This document shows, piece after piece, positions 26,644-36,147 of a stretch of DNA of 64,000 nucleotides. This stretch comes from 66-474 sp035606235 (GTDB lineage: Bacteria > Pseudomonadota > Gammaproteobacteria > Xanthomonadales > Rhodanobacteraceae). The DNA lies in the NCBI GenBank assembly GCA_035606235.1, contig DATNFU010000057.1:62001-126000 (forward strand), in the 5' to 3' direction. The notes below the pieces were generated by a model. That model made no database searches and was not told where the DNA came from. It was given only the letters and a program-made list of their open reading frames with translations. Both the position numbers and the translations under genes were made by a program. Each line of letters begins with the position of its first letter. Within the stretch, counting starts at the first letter, position 1.

Positions 26644-27126
26644 TCAATCCTCGATTTCGGCGTGCGTAGCCGCCCTCACCGTGGCGGCGGCAAACCCACG
26701 CCGCATCAGGAATGCAGCGCGTTTGCCGCGCTCGGCATGATCGGCCGCAGGCATGTGGCCATATTTCTTGCGTAGTTGCGCCGTCGCAAGTGCGTTCCAG
26801 TCGAGGCCACAGGTGGCAATCAGTTTGTCAATCGCGGCAGCCGCCAGACCGTGCGAGCGCAATTCGGCGCGGATGCGCGCCGGCCCGTAGCCATGCGCCA
26901 CGCGCGCGCGCAACAGCATTTCGGCGAAACGATCGTCATCCTGATAGCTCTGCGCGCCAAGCTGCTTGATTGCATCGGCGGCCTCTATTTCGTCGTAGCC
27001 ACCATGCTCCAGCCGCGCACGCAACTCGCGCTGCGAATGTTCGCGGCGCGCCAACATGCCCAGCGCGCGATCATAGGCGCTGCGTCGAGGATTTTTATCC
27101 GCCGATTTGCTTGCGCGCCGAGGCAT
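26644..27126 (-). CDS. recX: Regulatory protein RecX
   Basis: Small modulator that caps and inhibits RecA filaments. The 160-residue product is helix-rich with ALGMLARREHSQRELRARL and DDDRFAEMLLRARVAHGYGPARIRAEL, both RecX repeat-type segments. The start at 27126 (MPRRASKS) leaves a 13-bp gap after recA, indicating co-transcription; the open frame further upstream overlaps recA and is not used. Confidence 0.92.
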   Translation of the reverse strand: MPRRASKSADKNPRRSAYDRALGMLARREHSQRELRARLEHGGYDEIEAADAIKQLGAQSYQDDDRFAEMLLRARVAHGYGPARIRAELRSHGLAAAAIDKLIATCGLDWNALATAQLRKKYGHMPAADHAERGKRAAFLMRRGFAAATVRAATHAEIED

Positions 27127-27139
27127 GTTTTTCGCTGGT

Positions 27140-28183
27140 TCAGGCCTCCACTTCCTCGGCCTGTTCGCTCGCGGCGGCTGCGGCACCCTTGCCGGCGGAC
27201 ACCAGCAGCTTGGCGCGCAGCGCGTCATCGAGTTGTTTGGCGGCGGACGGGTTGTCCTTCAGATACTGGCGCGCGTTTTCCTTGCCCTGCCCGATGCGTT
27301 CGCCGCCGTAGCTGTACCAGGCACCGGATTTCTCGACCAGGTTGTTGTTGACGCCCAATTCGATCAGCTCGCCCTCGCGCGAGGTACCCTCGCCGTAGAG
27401 AATTTCGAACTCGGCCTGCCGGAATGGTGGGGCCACCTTGTTCTTGACCACCTTGACGCGGGTTTCCGAGCCGATCACCTCGTCGCCCTTCTTGACTGCG
27501 CCGATACGGCGGATATCCAGTCGAACGGACGCGTAGAACTTCAGCGCGTTGCCGCCGGTGGTGGTTTCCGGGTTGCCGAACATCACGCCGATCTTCATGC
27601 GGATCTGGTTGATGAAGATCACCAGCGTATTGGAACGCTTGATGTTGGCGGTCAGCTTGCGCAGTGCCTGGCTCATCAGCCGGGCGTGCAGGCCCATGTG
27701 GTTGTCGCCCATCTCGCCTTCGATCTCGGCCTTCGGCGTCAACGCCGCGACCGAATCCACCACCACCACATCCACCGCGTTGGAACGCACCAGCATGTCG
27801 GCGATTTCGAGCGCCTGTTCGCCGGTGTCGGGCTGCGACACCAGCAGATCATCCACATTGACGCCAAGTTTTTCCGCATACGACGGATCGAGCGCGTGCT
27901 CGGCATCCACGAACGCGGCGGTGCCGCCGTTGCGCTGGCAGGCGGCGATGACCTGCAAGGTCAAGGTGGTTTTGCCGGAGGATTCCGGGCCGTAGATTTC
28001 GACCACCCGCCCACGCGGCAGGCCGCCGACGCCAAGCGCGATATCCAGACCGAGCGAGCCGGTGGAGACCACATCAATCGCCTCGTTGGTGCGGTCGCCC
28101 ATGCGCATCACCGCGCCCTTGCCGAACTGCTTCTCGATCTGGCCCAGCGCGGAAGCGAGCGCGCGGCGCTTGTTGTCATCCAT
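27140..28183 (-). CDS. recA: Recombinase RecA
   Basis: Strand-exchange ATPase and LexA co-protease. The 347-residue product has Walker A GPESSGKT at 65-72, the VVDSVAALTPKAEIEG Walker B region and the L2 loop with GGNALKFYASVRLDIRR. The start MDDNKRRAL is standard. I looked for a LexA operator in the 128 bp upstream and did not see an obvious one. It is followed by recX. Confidence 0.98.
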   Translation of the reverse strand: MDDNKRRALASALGQIEKQFGKGAVMRMGDRTNEAIDVVSTGSLGLDIALGVGGLPRGRVVEIYGPESSGKTTLTLQVIAACQRNGGTAAFVDAEHALDPSYAEKLGVNVDDLLVSQPDTGEQALEIADMLVRSNAVDVVVVDSVAALTPKAEIEGEMGDNHMGLHARLMSQALRKLTANIKRSNTLVIFINQIRMKIGVMFGNPETTTGGNALKFYASVRLDIRRIGAVKKGDEVIGSETRVKVVKNKVAPPFRQAEFEILYGEGTSREGELIELGVNNNLVEKSGAWYSYGGERIGQGKENARQYLKDNPSAAKQLDDALRAKLLVSAGKGAAAAASEQAEEVEA

Positions 28184-28311
28184 TGTTGCTACCTCGATGT
28201 TGGCTTGCGGCGAGTGTTGCGGGACGTGTTCTCATCGTCTGCGACGAGCGATCACGGATCACGCCGGCATTATTTCACAGCACGGTGATCGCGAAAGCGG
28301 TTTGGTTCCCG

Positions 28312-28821
28312 TCATTTCGTAAGGATTTTCCGAATCCCCTCCAGTGCGCGCGCGACAGTCTGCCGGCGCACGGCCTCACGATCGCCCGGGAAATGGAACA
28401 CTTCCGCGTGCGCGTAGCCGCCGCGGCGTTTCCAGGCGATCCAGACCGTGCCGACCGGTTTGTCGGGCGTGCCGCCGGAAGGCCCTGCGATGCCGGTGAC
28501 GGCTACCGCGATCGTGGCGCCGAAACGCGCCAGCGCGCCGGACACCATTTCGATCGCGCACTCCTGGCTTACGGCGCCGTGCTGCTCCAGCGTGTGAGGA
28601 TTGACGCCCAGCAGCGCTTCCTTGGCTTCGTAGCTGTAGGCCACCACGCCGCACTCGAACCAAGCCGAGCTGCCCGGGAGGTCGGTAAGCACCTTGGCGA
28701 TCCAGCCTCCAGTGCAGGATTCCGCCGCAACCAGCATCTGCCGGCGCTGAGTCAAACTTTCCGCAATCGTCTGCGCCAGCGTGTGCAGGTTCGCGTCGGA
28801 AGGGACGGACAGCGTGTTCAT
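28312..28821 (-). CDS. pncC: Nicotinamide-nucleotide amidase (CinA C-terminal domain type)
   Basis: Deamidates NMN to nicotinate mononucleotide in pyridine nucleotide salvage. The 169-residue product is the single CinA C-terminal domain with AAESCTGGWIAKVLTDLPG (active-site Ser), a second conserved SYEAKEALLGV and VTGIAGPSGGTPDKPVGTVW. It is normal length for the stand-alone PncC type. The ATG at 28821 is preferred: the same frame runs another 81 codons upstream, but those encode a TonB-receptor remnant. It precedes recA on the same strand, a common arrangement. Confidence 0.9.
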   Translation of the reverse strand: MNTLSVPSDANLHTLAQTIAESLTQRRQMLVAAESCTGGWIAKVLTDLPGSSAWFECGVVAYSYEAKEALLGVNPHTLEQHGAVSQECAIEMVSGALARFGATIAVAVTGIAGPSGGTPDKPVGTVWIAWKRRGGYAHAEVFHFPGDREAVRRQTVARALEGIRKILTK

Positions 28822-28911
28822 GTGAAACTCGCGCGGCCAAACCCGCTTTCTACTCCGCCATCGGGCGCGCGCCAAGGGTCGATCGTCGTGGCTCAAAAAC
28901 TGCGGCGCGCC

Positions 28912-29076
28912 GACCCAGTGCGTGTTGATGTAAGCCAGCTCATCGGGATCGAAATTGAATTGTCCGGAGATGATCTGGGTTCCCAGCGCATGGCTGTTGC
29001 AAAGGTTAAAATAGGCATTCCACGGGCCTGCGGTGTAATCCGCCGTCAACTCGAGTCCACGCACCCAGCCGCGCCG
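28912..29076 (-). pseudogene. Remnant of a TonB-dependent receptor gene
   Basis: Fifty-odd codons read RGLELTADYTAGPWNAYFNL and, further on, SGQFNFDPDELAYINTHW, a pattern I recognise from the late beta-barrel of TonB-dependent outer-membrane receptors of Xanthomonads. There is an in-frame stop shortly upstream (about 29117) and the match fades downstream, so only a fragment remains. It lies between mutS and pncC and is in frame with pncC, which could mislead gene prediction. Confidence 0.65.
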
Positions 29077-29177
29077 ATGGTTGAGGGCGAGAAAACGAGC
29101 GCGCCGCGACCCTCAGCCAGCGACCACTTGCGCATCGCGGCTCAAAGCCGGGTCCGGTTCGGTTCCGCTGGCAAAAA

Positions 29178-29230
29178 GCCAAGGCGCTGGGTTCCCGCTT
29201 TCGGGGAATGGTGAAACCACGACCAGCGCC
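29178..29230. repeat. Dispersed palindromic repeat 5' of mutS
   Basis: Contains AAGGCGCTGGGTTCCCGCTT followed by TCGGGGAATGG and the complementary CCAGCGCCTT at its far end. A second copy of the same type (GGAATCCAGCGCCTT, CATTCCGGC) lies at 57589-57622. It is a recurrent intergenic element type in many Proteobacteria. Confidence 0.5.
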
Positions 29231-29298
29231 TTCCATGGCTCGTGGAGTCCATCAGCGTGCCATGCGAAACTGCGGCCTTTCTTCCGCCGCCGCCTTGC

Positions 29299-31950
29299 AT
29301 GAATCGCGACGACCTGGCCCAACACACGCCGCTGATGCGTCAGTACTTCACCGCGAAGGCGGAGTACCCGGACACGCTGGTGTTCTTCCGGATGGGCGAT
29401 TTCTACGAGCTGTTCTACGACGACGCGCGCAAGGCCGCACGGCTGCTCGATATCACGCTGACGCAACGCGGGCAATCGGCGGGCGCCCCGATTCCGATGG
29501 CGGGCGTGCCGTATCACGCGGTGGAAGGCTATCTCGCCAAGTTGGTGCGGCTGGGGGAGTCCGTCGCGATTTGCGAGCAGCTCGGCGACCCGGCGACATC
29601 GAAAGGCCTGGTGGAACGCAAGGTCGTGCGGGTGGTGACGCCCGGCACGGTCACCGATGAAGCGCTGTTGCCGGAGCGTCGCGACAACCTGCTGCTGGCG
29701 ATCGCCGCGGACAAATCGGGTTACGGAATCGCGTGGGTGGATCTTGCCGGCGGAAGGTTTCTGCTGAGCGAAGTGCGCGATGCCGAAGCGCTGGCGGCGG
29801 AGCTGGCGCGCTTGGCGCCCGCGGAAACCCTGGTCTCCGAAGACATTGCCTGGGCCGCCGCGGTCTCGTCCCTGCCGGGATTGCGCAAGCGCCCACCCTG
29901 GCATTTCGACGCGATGAGTGCACGTCGCGAACTGACCAAACATTTCGGCACGCGCGATCTCTCCGGCTTCGGCGCCGAACATTTGCACGCAGCGATCGGC
30001 GCCGCCGGCTGCCTGCTTGCGTATTTGCAGGAAACGCAGAAATCCGCGCTGCCGCATCTGTCCGGCCTGGCCGTCGAGCAAGCCGACGAAACCATCGCGA
30101 TGGATGCGGCGACGCGCCGCAATCTGGAACTGGACGCGCACGCCAGCGGCGATCCGCGATACACGCTTCTTGGCGTGCTGGATGCGACGATCACGCCGAT
30201 GGGCGCGCGCGCATTGCGGCGCTGGCTGCATCGGCCGCTGCGCGATCGCACGGTGTTGCGTGCGCGCCAGCAGGCGCTGGGCGCATTGATCGAGAGCCGC
30301 GCGTTCGAGCCGCTGCGCGAGCAACTGCGCGCGATCGGGGATCTGGAGCGCATTCTCGCGCGCGTCGCGTTGCGTAGCGCGCGACCGCGTGATCTGGCCA
30401 CGCTGCGCGACGGGCTGGCAGCAGCGCCTGCGTTGCGCAATGTGGTTTCCAAAGCGCTTCTTCCCGAGCATGAGGATCAAAGAGCAGACAGCCCTGTGCG
30501 CACTGCTCCAGGGGCGGTCGCGTTGCTGGACGATCTGCTGGATCGTATCGGCGAACACGCCGATACCGCGCGGCTGTTGGCCAGCGCGATTGTCGAACGC
30601 CCGCCGCCGCTGCTGCGCGATGGCGGCGCGATCGCCGACGGCTACGATGCGGAACTGGACGAGTTGCGCCAACTCGCCACCCATGCCGATCAATTCCTGC
30701 TGGAACTGGAGCAACGCGAGCGCGCCGCGACCGGCATCGCCACGCTCAAGATCGGCTACAACCGCGTGCATGGCTATTACATCGAATTCGGCAAAAGCCA
30801 CGACGGCAAGGCACCCACGCACTACACGCGCCGGCAGACCACCAAGAACGCGGAGCGTTACATCACCGAGGAATTGAAAGCCTTCGAATACAGGGTTCTG
30901 TCGGCGAAGGAGCGCTCGCTGATGCGCGAACGCGCGCTGTACGAAAGCGTGCTGGATGCATTGGGTGAAAACCTGCAACCGCTGCGGCAAGCCGCGAACG
31001 CGATCGCGGAGCTCGACGTGGTGGCCAACCTCGCCGAGCGCGCGCACGCGCTGGACTGGTCGTGCCCGCGACTGACGGATGAGCCCGGCATCAACATTGA
31101 ACGCGGCCGCCACCCAGTGATCGAGCAGGTACGCGAGGAGCCGTTCGAACCCAACGATCTCGAGCTGGATGATTCCCGCCGCATGCTGGTGATCACCGGC
31201 CCCAACATGGGCGGCAAGAGCACCTACATGCGCCAGTGCGCGCTGATCGTATTGCTGGCGCACATCGGTGCGTACGTGCCGGCTGCGGGCGCCGCCATTG
31301 GTCCCATCGACCGCATCTTCACGCGCATTGGCGCGGGCGATGACCTCGCTCGCGGGCAATCCACCTTCATGGTCGAGATGAGTGAAACCGCGAACATCCT
31401 CCACAATGCGACGCCGCAATCGCTGGTGCTGATGGACGAGGTCGGGCGCGGCACATCCACCTACGACGGCTTGTCACTGGCGCGCGCGGCGGCCGTGCAT
31501 CTGGCGACGGTCAATCGCGCGTATACCCTGTTTGCCACGCACTATTTCGAGCTGACGCAACTCGCTGCGCAATTTGAAGGCATCGCCAATGTGCACCTGG
31601 ATGCCGTCGAATATCACAACGCCGAGCGAGGCGATCAACTGGTGTTCATGCACGCGGTGAAGGAGGGCCCGGCCAATCGCAGCTTCGGCCTGCAAGTGGC
31701 TGCCCTGGCGGGCTTGCCCAAAAGCGTGATCGCGGAAGCCAAGCGCACGCTGGTTGAACTGGAGAACGACACGCGTGCGCATCCGGCTCGGGCAATTGCG
31801 CAACATGATGGCGATGCAAAGCCACAAGCCGACCTGTTTGCGCACCGTGAACCTTCCGCCAGCGAACGCGCGCTGGCAGAAATCGATCCCGATACGCTGA
31901 CACCTCGCGAAGCGCTGGAAGCGCTGTATCGCCTGAAGGCACTGCAATGA
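29299..31950 (+). CDS. mutS: DNA mismatch repair protein MutS
   Basis: Mismatch-recognition ATPase, 883 residues. The N-terminal domain carries FFRMGDFYELF (mismatch-contacting Phe-x-Glu follows), the core and clamp domains are complete, Walker A is GPNMGGKST at about 633-641, and DEVGRGTSTYDG and FATHYFELT follow. The ATG at 29299 is chosen because MNRDDLAQHTPLMRQY matches the usual start; the open frame begins 57 bp earlier with non-conserved residues. It is divergent from the TonB-receptor remnant and pncC. Confidence 0.97.
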   Translation: MNRDDLAQHTPLMRQYFTAKAEYPDTLVFFRMGDFYELFYDDARKAARLLDITLTQRGQSAGAPIPMAGVPYHAVEGYLAKLVRLGESVAICEQLGDPATSKGLVERKVVRVVTPGTVTDEALLPERRDNLLLAIAADKSGYGIAWVDLAGGRFLLSEVRDAEALAAELARLAPAETLVSEDIAWAAAVSSLPGLRKRPPWHFDAMSARRELTKHFGTRDLSGFGAEHLHAAIGAAGCLLAYLQETQKSALPHLSGLAVEQADETIAMDAATRRNLELDAHASGDPRYTLLGVLDATITPMGARALRRWLHRPLRDRTVLRARQQALGALIESRAFEPLREQLRAIGDLERILARVALRSARPRDLATLRDGLAAAPALRNVVSKALLPEHEDQRADSPVRTAPGAVALLDDLLDRIGEHADTARLLASAIVERPPPLLRDGGAIADGYDAELDELRQLATHADQFLLELEQRERAATGIATLKIGYNRVHGYYIEFGKSHDGKAPTHYTRRQTTKNAERYITEELKAFEYRVLSAKERSLMRERALYESVLDALGENLQPLRQAANAIAELDVVANLAERAHALDWSCPRLTDEPGINIERGRHPVIEQVREEPFEPNDLELDDSRRMLVITGPNMGGKSTYMRQCALIVLLAHIGAYVPAAGAAIGPIDRIFTRIGAGDDLARGQSTFMVEMSETANILHNATPQSLVLMDEVGRGTSTYDGLSLARAAAVHLATVNRAYTLFATHYFELTQLAAQFEGIANVHLDAVEYHNAERGDQLVFMHAVKEGPANRSFGLQVAALAGLPKSVIAEAKRTLVELENDTRAHPARAIAQHDGDAKPQADLFAHREPSASERALAEIDPDTLTPREALEALYRLKALQ

Positions 31951-32062
31951 CGGTGCGAAGTTTCTGTCCGCAAAGGCGCAAAGGAGGCGAACAAGCCAAC
32001 GGATCCTTCGATCTTCTTTGCGGCCGTCGCGTCTCTCGCGGATAAATATCTTTCGATCGCCC

Positions 32063-32467
32063 CTACAGCGAATCGATATCACCCAACGCGCGGATCAAGC
32101 GGCGCGCACGTTTGTCGGGTTTCCCCGCGGGCGCCTGATATCCGGCGCGTTCGGCCCGACGTTGCGCACGCGCGGCTTCGCGCGCCGCGCGCGAAGCATC
32201 GGATTCACGATAAAGCGCTTGCGCCGCTGCGGCGGAACCGCGTTTGCCGCTCAAACCCAGCACATCGATCTCGAAAGATTCCTCAGCGCGCGTGACGCGC
32301 AGATGGTCGCCGACCCGCAACGGGCGGGAGGGCTTGCACGCCGCGTCGCCGATCTTCACCTGCCCGCGTTCGATCGCCTGCCTGGCCAGGGCGCGCGTCT
32401 TGAAAAACCGCGCCGCCCAAAGCCACACATCCACGCGCACGCCAATTGCGGATTGCCCACCGCTCAC
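32063..32467 (-). CDS. hslR: S4-domain heat-shock protein Hsp15-like
   Basis: Small RNA-binding protein; Hsp15 rescues stalled 50S subunits carrying peptidyl-tRNA. The 134-residue product has the S4 domain VRVDVWLWAARFFKTRALAR near residues 10-29 and a basic, Arg/Ala-rich tail (about 90-125), as in HslR. The GTG at 32467 is used because its frame is just past the TAG of the preceding response regulator; no ATG lies near. Confidence 0.85.
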   Translation of the reverse strand: MSGGQSAIGVRVDVWLWAARFFKTRALARQAIERGQVKIGDAACKPSRPLRVGDHLRVTRAEESFEIDVLGLSGKRGSAAAAQALYRESDASRAAREAARAQRRAERAGYQAPAGKPDKRARRLIRALGDIDSL

Positions 32468-32468
32468 A

Positions 32469-33092
32469 CTATTCCGAACTCTCGTCGGCGCGCGACGCCT
32501 GCGCCGTGGCGTCGCCGGTCTGCGCGTCCGGCATCGCCACATCCGGGATCGCATCCCACTCTTCCGCGCTGATACCGGCGGGCACCACGGGCTCGGCTTC
32601 CGGCGCACGCGCCGGCAAGCGCCCGGCTTTCACCAGTACGCGAATGCGCTCGAACACCTCGGCGCGGCCGAATGGCTTCTTCATGAAATCGTCGGCGCCA
32701 AAGCGCTGCACATAGAACTGTTCGGTGGCCTGGAGATTGCCGCTGATCATCACGATCGGAATGGCGCGCGTTTGCGGGTCGCGCCGAAGCGTGCGCAGCA
32801 CCTCGAAACCGCTCATGCCGGGCAGCACGATATCCAGAAATATCAGATCCGGTTTCTCGGCGCGCACCGTCGTCACCGCGCTTTCGCCGTCCGGCGCCTT
32901 CAGCACCGTGTAGCCGTCCTGCCCCAGCATCTTGCCAAGCACCGCGCGGATGGTCGGCGAGTCGTCCACCACCAGCACCTGTGAACCGAGCGGCGCGCGC
33001 ACGCGCGGCGTCTGCCGGCGTTCGCTGGATGCGGGTTCCGAGGCCGCCGGTTTGGGAGTGCCGACAAACCGCTTGAGAAAATCGAAAGCCAT
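32469..33092 (-). CDS. Stand-alone response regulator (CheY-like receiver with extensions)
   Basis: A 207-residue protein with one receiver domain (about residues 37-160): the acidic pair in VVDDSPTIRAVL, phospho-acceptor Asp in LIFLDIVLPG, Ser in MISGN and Lys in MKKPFG. No output domain follows; the roughly 45-residue C-terminal tail is acidic and low-complexity. The N terminus MAFDFLKRFVG is an amphipathic segment. It resembles PilG/PilH-type regulators, but no partner kinase is adjacent. AGGGGCGGGAC precedes the ATG. Confidence 0.85.
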   Translation of the reverse strand: MAFDFLKRFVGTPKPAASEPASSERRQTPRVRAPLGSQVLVVDDSPTIRAVLGKMLGQDGYTVLKAPDGESAVTTVRAEKPDLIFLDIVLPGMSGFEVLRTLRRDPQTRAIPIVMISGNLQATEQFYVQRFGADDFMKKPFGRAEVFERIRVLVKAGRLPARAPEAEPVVPAGISAEEWDAIPDVAMPDAQTGDATAQASRADESSE

Positions 33093-33161
33093 GTCCCGCC
33101 CCTGCAGAATGGGCATAGTCTCGGTGGAACCGGGGCGGCGCGCAATCGCCCCCGCGGCGTG

Positions 33162-34040
33162 TCACATGGCGCGCAAGGCCGCGATCCGCTCCTCCAGCGG
33201 CGGATGGCTCATCCACAGCCGTTGCAATCCGCGCGCGGCGCGGTCGGAGATGCCGAACGCCGCCACCGCTTTCGGCAACGTGCTGGCACCGTGCTGCACC
33301 GACAATCGCTGCAACGCAGCGATCATCTTCTCGCGCCCGGCAAGTCGCGCGCCGCCTGCATCGGCGCGGAATTCGCGGGCGCGGGAAAACGCCATCACGA
33401 TCAGCGACGCGAGGATGCCGAACACGATCTGCAACACCATCACCACGGCAAAATAGCCAAGACCGCCGCCACGCTGATTGCCGCCCATCGCACCATCCAC
33501 GATCCGGCCCACCACCCGTGCCAGGAAAATCACGAACGTGTTGAGCACGCCTTGCAACAAGGTCATGGTCACCATGTCGCCGTTGGCGACGTGCGTGATC
33601 TCGTGGCCGAGCACCGCATCGATCTCGTCGCGGTTCATGCCCCGCAACAATCCGCTGCTGACCGCGACCAGCGCGTGGTTGCGGCTCATCCCGGTGGCGA
33701 ACGCGTTCATCTCCGGACCGTCGTAGATCATCACTTCCGGCATGCCGATGCCGGCCTGCTCGGCGTGATGGCGCACGATGTCGAACAACATCCGCTCGGT
33801 CGGGTCGCGCGGCTGGGCGATCACGCTGCCGCGCGTTGTCCACTTGGCGATCGATTTGGACATCGCCAGCGAAATGAAAGCCCCGCCGAAACCGAACACC
33901 GCGGCGAAGCCCAGTAGCGGCCCGAGCCCGCCGTAGCCTCGCGCTGCGGCCAACTGGTCGATGCCGAAGATGCGGCAGATAACCGCGAGCAACGCCAGCA
34001 CGGCGATGTTGGTGGCGACGAACAGCAGAATTCTGCGCAT
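33162..34040 (-). CDS. htpX: Protease HtpX
   Basis: Inner-membrane zinc metalloprotease of the envelope stress response. The 292-residue product begins MRRILLFVATNIAVLALLAV (first membrane span), has a second span near 50-70, the catalytic HEITH in DAVLGHEITHVANGD and a downstream REFRADAGGARLAG supplying the third metal ligand. Length equals E. coli HtpX. The ATG at 34040 is the one that begins the first membrane segment. Confidence 0.95.
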   Translation of the reverse strand: MRRILLFVATNIAVLALLAVICRIFGIDQLAAARGYGGLGPLLGFAAVFGFGGAFISLAMSKSIAKWTTRGSVIAQPRDPTERMLFDIVRHHAEQAGIGMPEVMIYDGPEMNAFATGMSRNHALVAVSSGLLRGMNRDEIDAVLGHEITHVANGDMVTMTLLQGVLNTFVIFLARVVGRIVDGAMGGNQRGGGLGYFAVVMVLQIVFGILASLIVMAFSRAREFRADAGGARLAGREKMIAALQRLSVQHGASTLPKAVAAFGISDRAARGLQRLWMSHPPLEERIAALRAM

Positions 34041-34095
34041 GGCTCGATACCGATCGATGGATTCGCTACTTAGATCGTGGCGAAAGGCGATTGGT

Positions 34096-36087
34096 TCAAG
34101 CGGTGGCGCGCCCCATCCGCGTGATCCACCGATAGAGCACGAAAACGATCGCGGCGAAAGCGAGGCCGCCGATCCATAGCGAGGCAGCCTCGAACCCCGC
34201 GCCAACCAGGGCCAACGGCGCGGCATTGCCGGAGAATGCCACCACCGCGGCGATGATCACGCCGATCAGGCTTTCGCCGACGATCAGGCCCGAGGCCAGC
34301 AGCACGCCAAGTTGCTTGACGCCTTCGGAATTCTTCTCGCGATTCGCGCGCGAATCGAAGAACGCGCCGACCAGCGCGCCAACCACCACCATCAGCGTGG
34401 TCGAGGTCGGCAGGTAAATTCCCAGGCCCACGGCCAGCGGCGGCAATCGCATGTTCTTGAAAGTGCGCGCCAGGATTTCATCCAGCACGATCACGCCACC
34501 GCCGATCGCGGCGCCGATGCCGATCAGGCTCCAGTCGATGTTGCCGGTGATCACGCCTTGCGCCAGCGCGGAAATCAAACCCGCCTGCGGAGCGGGCAAT
34601 GCACGCGCGGGGTCCACCCCAGGCGCGCCGGCGAAGCCGTACGCATGCGAAAGCAGGTCCAGCACCGGCGGAATCACCAGCGCGCCGGCGATCACGCCGA
34701 TCACCAGCGCCACCTGCTGTTTCCACGGTGTCGCGTCGACCAGTTGGCCGGTTTTCAGGTCCTGCAGGTTGTTGTTGGCGATCGAAGCGACCGCGAACAC
34801 GATCGACGTGATGAACAGCGCGAACGCCACCAGAGACTTGCCGGCGCCGGGCGCGGTGTGCGCCTGGATACCGAGCACCAGCAACAGCGCGGCAATGATC
34901 ACGACCAGAATACCGATGCCGGAAAGCGGACTGTTGCTCGATCCGATCAGGCCGGCCATGTAGCCGCACACCGCTGACACCACGAAGCTCAGGATCACCA
35001 CGAACACCACGCCGCCGCCGACCAGCCACCAGACGTGTTCACCCAAGCCGCTGGTGAAACTGAAATTGCCCAGCATGATGCCGACCGGAATCAGGCACAG
35101 CAGTGTGATCAGCCCGACGATGCCGATCGGCATGTCCTGTTCGGTGCGCGCCAGCGTGTGCGCCTGCCCCGCCTTGCGCACGCGCGAAGCGGCCATTGCG
35201 CCGGCCAGGCCGCCGATCACCGGCTTTACCAGTTTCGCCAGTGTCCAGATCGCGGCCACGCCGATCGTGCCGGCGCCTACGAAGCGTACGTAATGGCTCC
35301 ATGCGCCTTGCGCGACTTCCGCCGCGGCGCCCGCGACCGGATACAGCGCGGTGAAATGCGGTACCGCCCAGGCCCAGCCGATCAGCGCGCCGACCAGCAT
35401 CGCAATGCCGACCCACAAGCCGACCAGATGGCCGACCGCGAACAGCGCGAACGACAAGGCGAAGTCATAACCGGTTGCGCCGCCGCGCGCATTCAGCCGG
35501 AAATATTGCGCCACATCGCTGGCAAAAATCTTCGTCTGCACGATGATCGCGAACAAGGCGGAAACCACCGCGCCGGCGACTACCGCCTTCAATCCCGATT
35601 TTCCCGATTCCACCGCGGCTGCACTGGCGTCGCCGCCCGAACCCACCTTCAATACTTCCGCGCAAGCCACCCCTTCCGGATACGGCAGATCGGAATCGGT
35701 GACCAGCGCGCGCCGCAGCGGGATCGTGTACATCACGCCGAGGATGCCGCCCGTGGCGCAGATGCCGAACGACAGCCAGAACGGAAACCCGGTCCACCAG
35801 CCGATCATGATCAGGCCGGGCAATACGAAAATGATCGAGGACAAGGTGCCGGCCGCCGAGGCGACCGTCTGCACGATGTTGTTTTCCTGGATGGTCGCGT
35901 CGCGGAAGCCGCGCAGGATCGCCATCGAGATCACCGCCGCCGGGATGGACGTCGAGAACGTCAGCCCCGCCTTCAATCCAAAGTACACGTTCGCGGCGGT
36001 AAACACGAATGTGATGACGATGCCGATCACCATGCCGCGAACGGTGAGTTCGCTGCGTGGTTGCACGCCGATGGCTGCGGTGTTCAT
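34096..36087 (-). CDS. OPT-family oligopeptide or metal-chelate transporter
   Basis: A 663-residue polytopic inner-membrane protein with about 14-16 hydrophobic segments. Conserved OPT stretches include NVYFGLKAGLTFSTSIPAAV, the NNIVQTVASAAGTLSS motif and PYPEGVACAEVLK. Bacterial members move peptides or metal chelates; the substrate is not predictable here. The start MNTAAIGVQPR is the natural one. It is divergent from gluQ with 60 bp between, enough for promoters in both directions. Confidence 0.88.
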   Translation of the reverse strand: MNTAAIGVQPRSELTVRGMVIGIVITFVFTAANVYFGLKAGLTFSTSIPAAVISMAILRGFRDATIQENNIVQTVASAAGTLSSIIFVLPGLIMIGWWTGFPFWLSFGICATGGILGVMYTIPLRRALVTDSDLPYPEGVACAEVLKVGSGGDASAAAVESGKSGLKAVVAGAVVSALFAIIVQTKIFASDVAQYFRLNARGGATGYDFALSFALFAVGHLVGLWVGIAMLVGALIGWAWAVPHFTALYPVAGAAAEVAQGAWSHYVRFVGAGTIGVAAIWTLAKLVKPVIGGLAGAMAASRVRKAGQAHTLARTEQDMPIGIVGLITLLCLIPVGIMLGNFSFTSGLGEHVWWLVGGGVVFVVILSFVVSAVCGYMAGLIGSSNSPLSGIGILVVIIAALLLVLGIQAHTAPGAGKSLVAFALFITSIVFAVASIANNNLQDLKTGQLVDATPWKQQVALVIGVIAGALVIPPVLDLLSHAYGFAGAPGVDPARALPAPQAGLISALAQGVITGNIDWSLIGIGAAIGGGVIVLDEILARTFKNMRLPPLAVGLGIYLPTSTTLMVVVGALVGAFFDSRANREKNSEGVKQLGVLLASGLIVGESLIGVIIAAVVAFSGNAAPLALVGAGFEAASLWIGGLAFAAIVFVLYRWITRMGRATA

Positions 36088-36147
36088 GGCCACTCCCCGA
36101 TGAAAAGCGCTGCCGCATACTAGCCGAAAGTCGGATGGGGAAATGGC

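Noticed and set aside
28184..28311. LexA operator upstream of recA
   Set aside because: Looked for E. coli-type and Xanthomonad-type palindromes; none was convincing.
28822..29064. N-terminal extension of pncC
   Set aside because: The residues match a TonB-receptor barrel and not CinA; no ribosome-binding site supports the upstream start.
29113..31419. 768-codon minus-strand open frame opposite mutS
   Set aside because: Shadow of mutS; no recognisable motifs and skewed composition.
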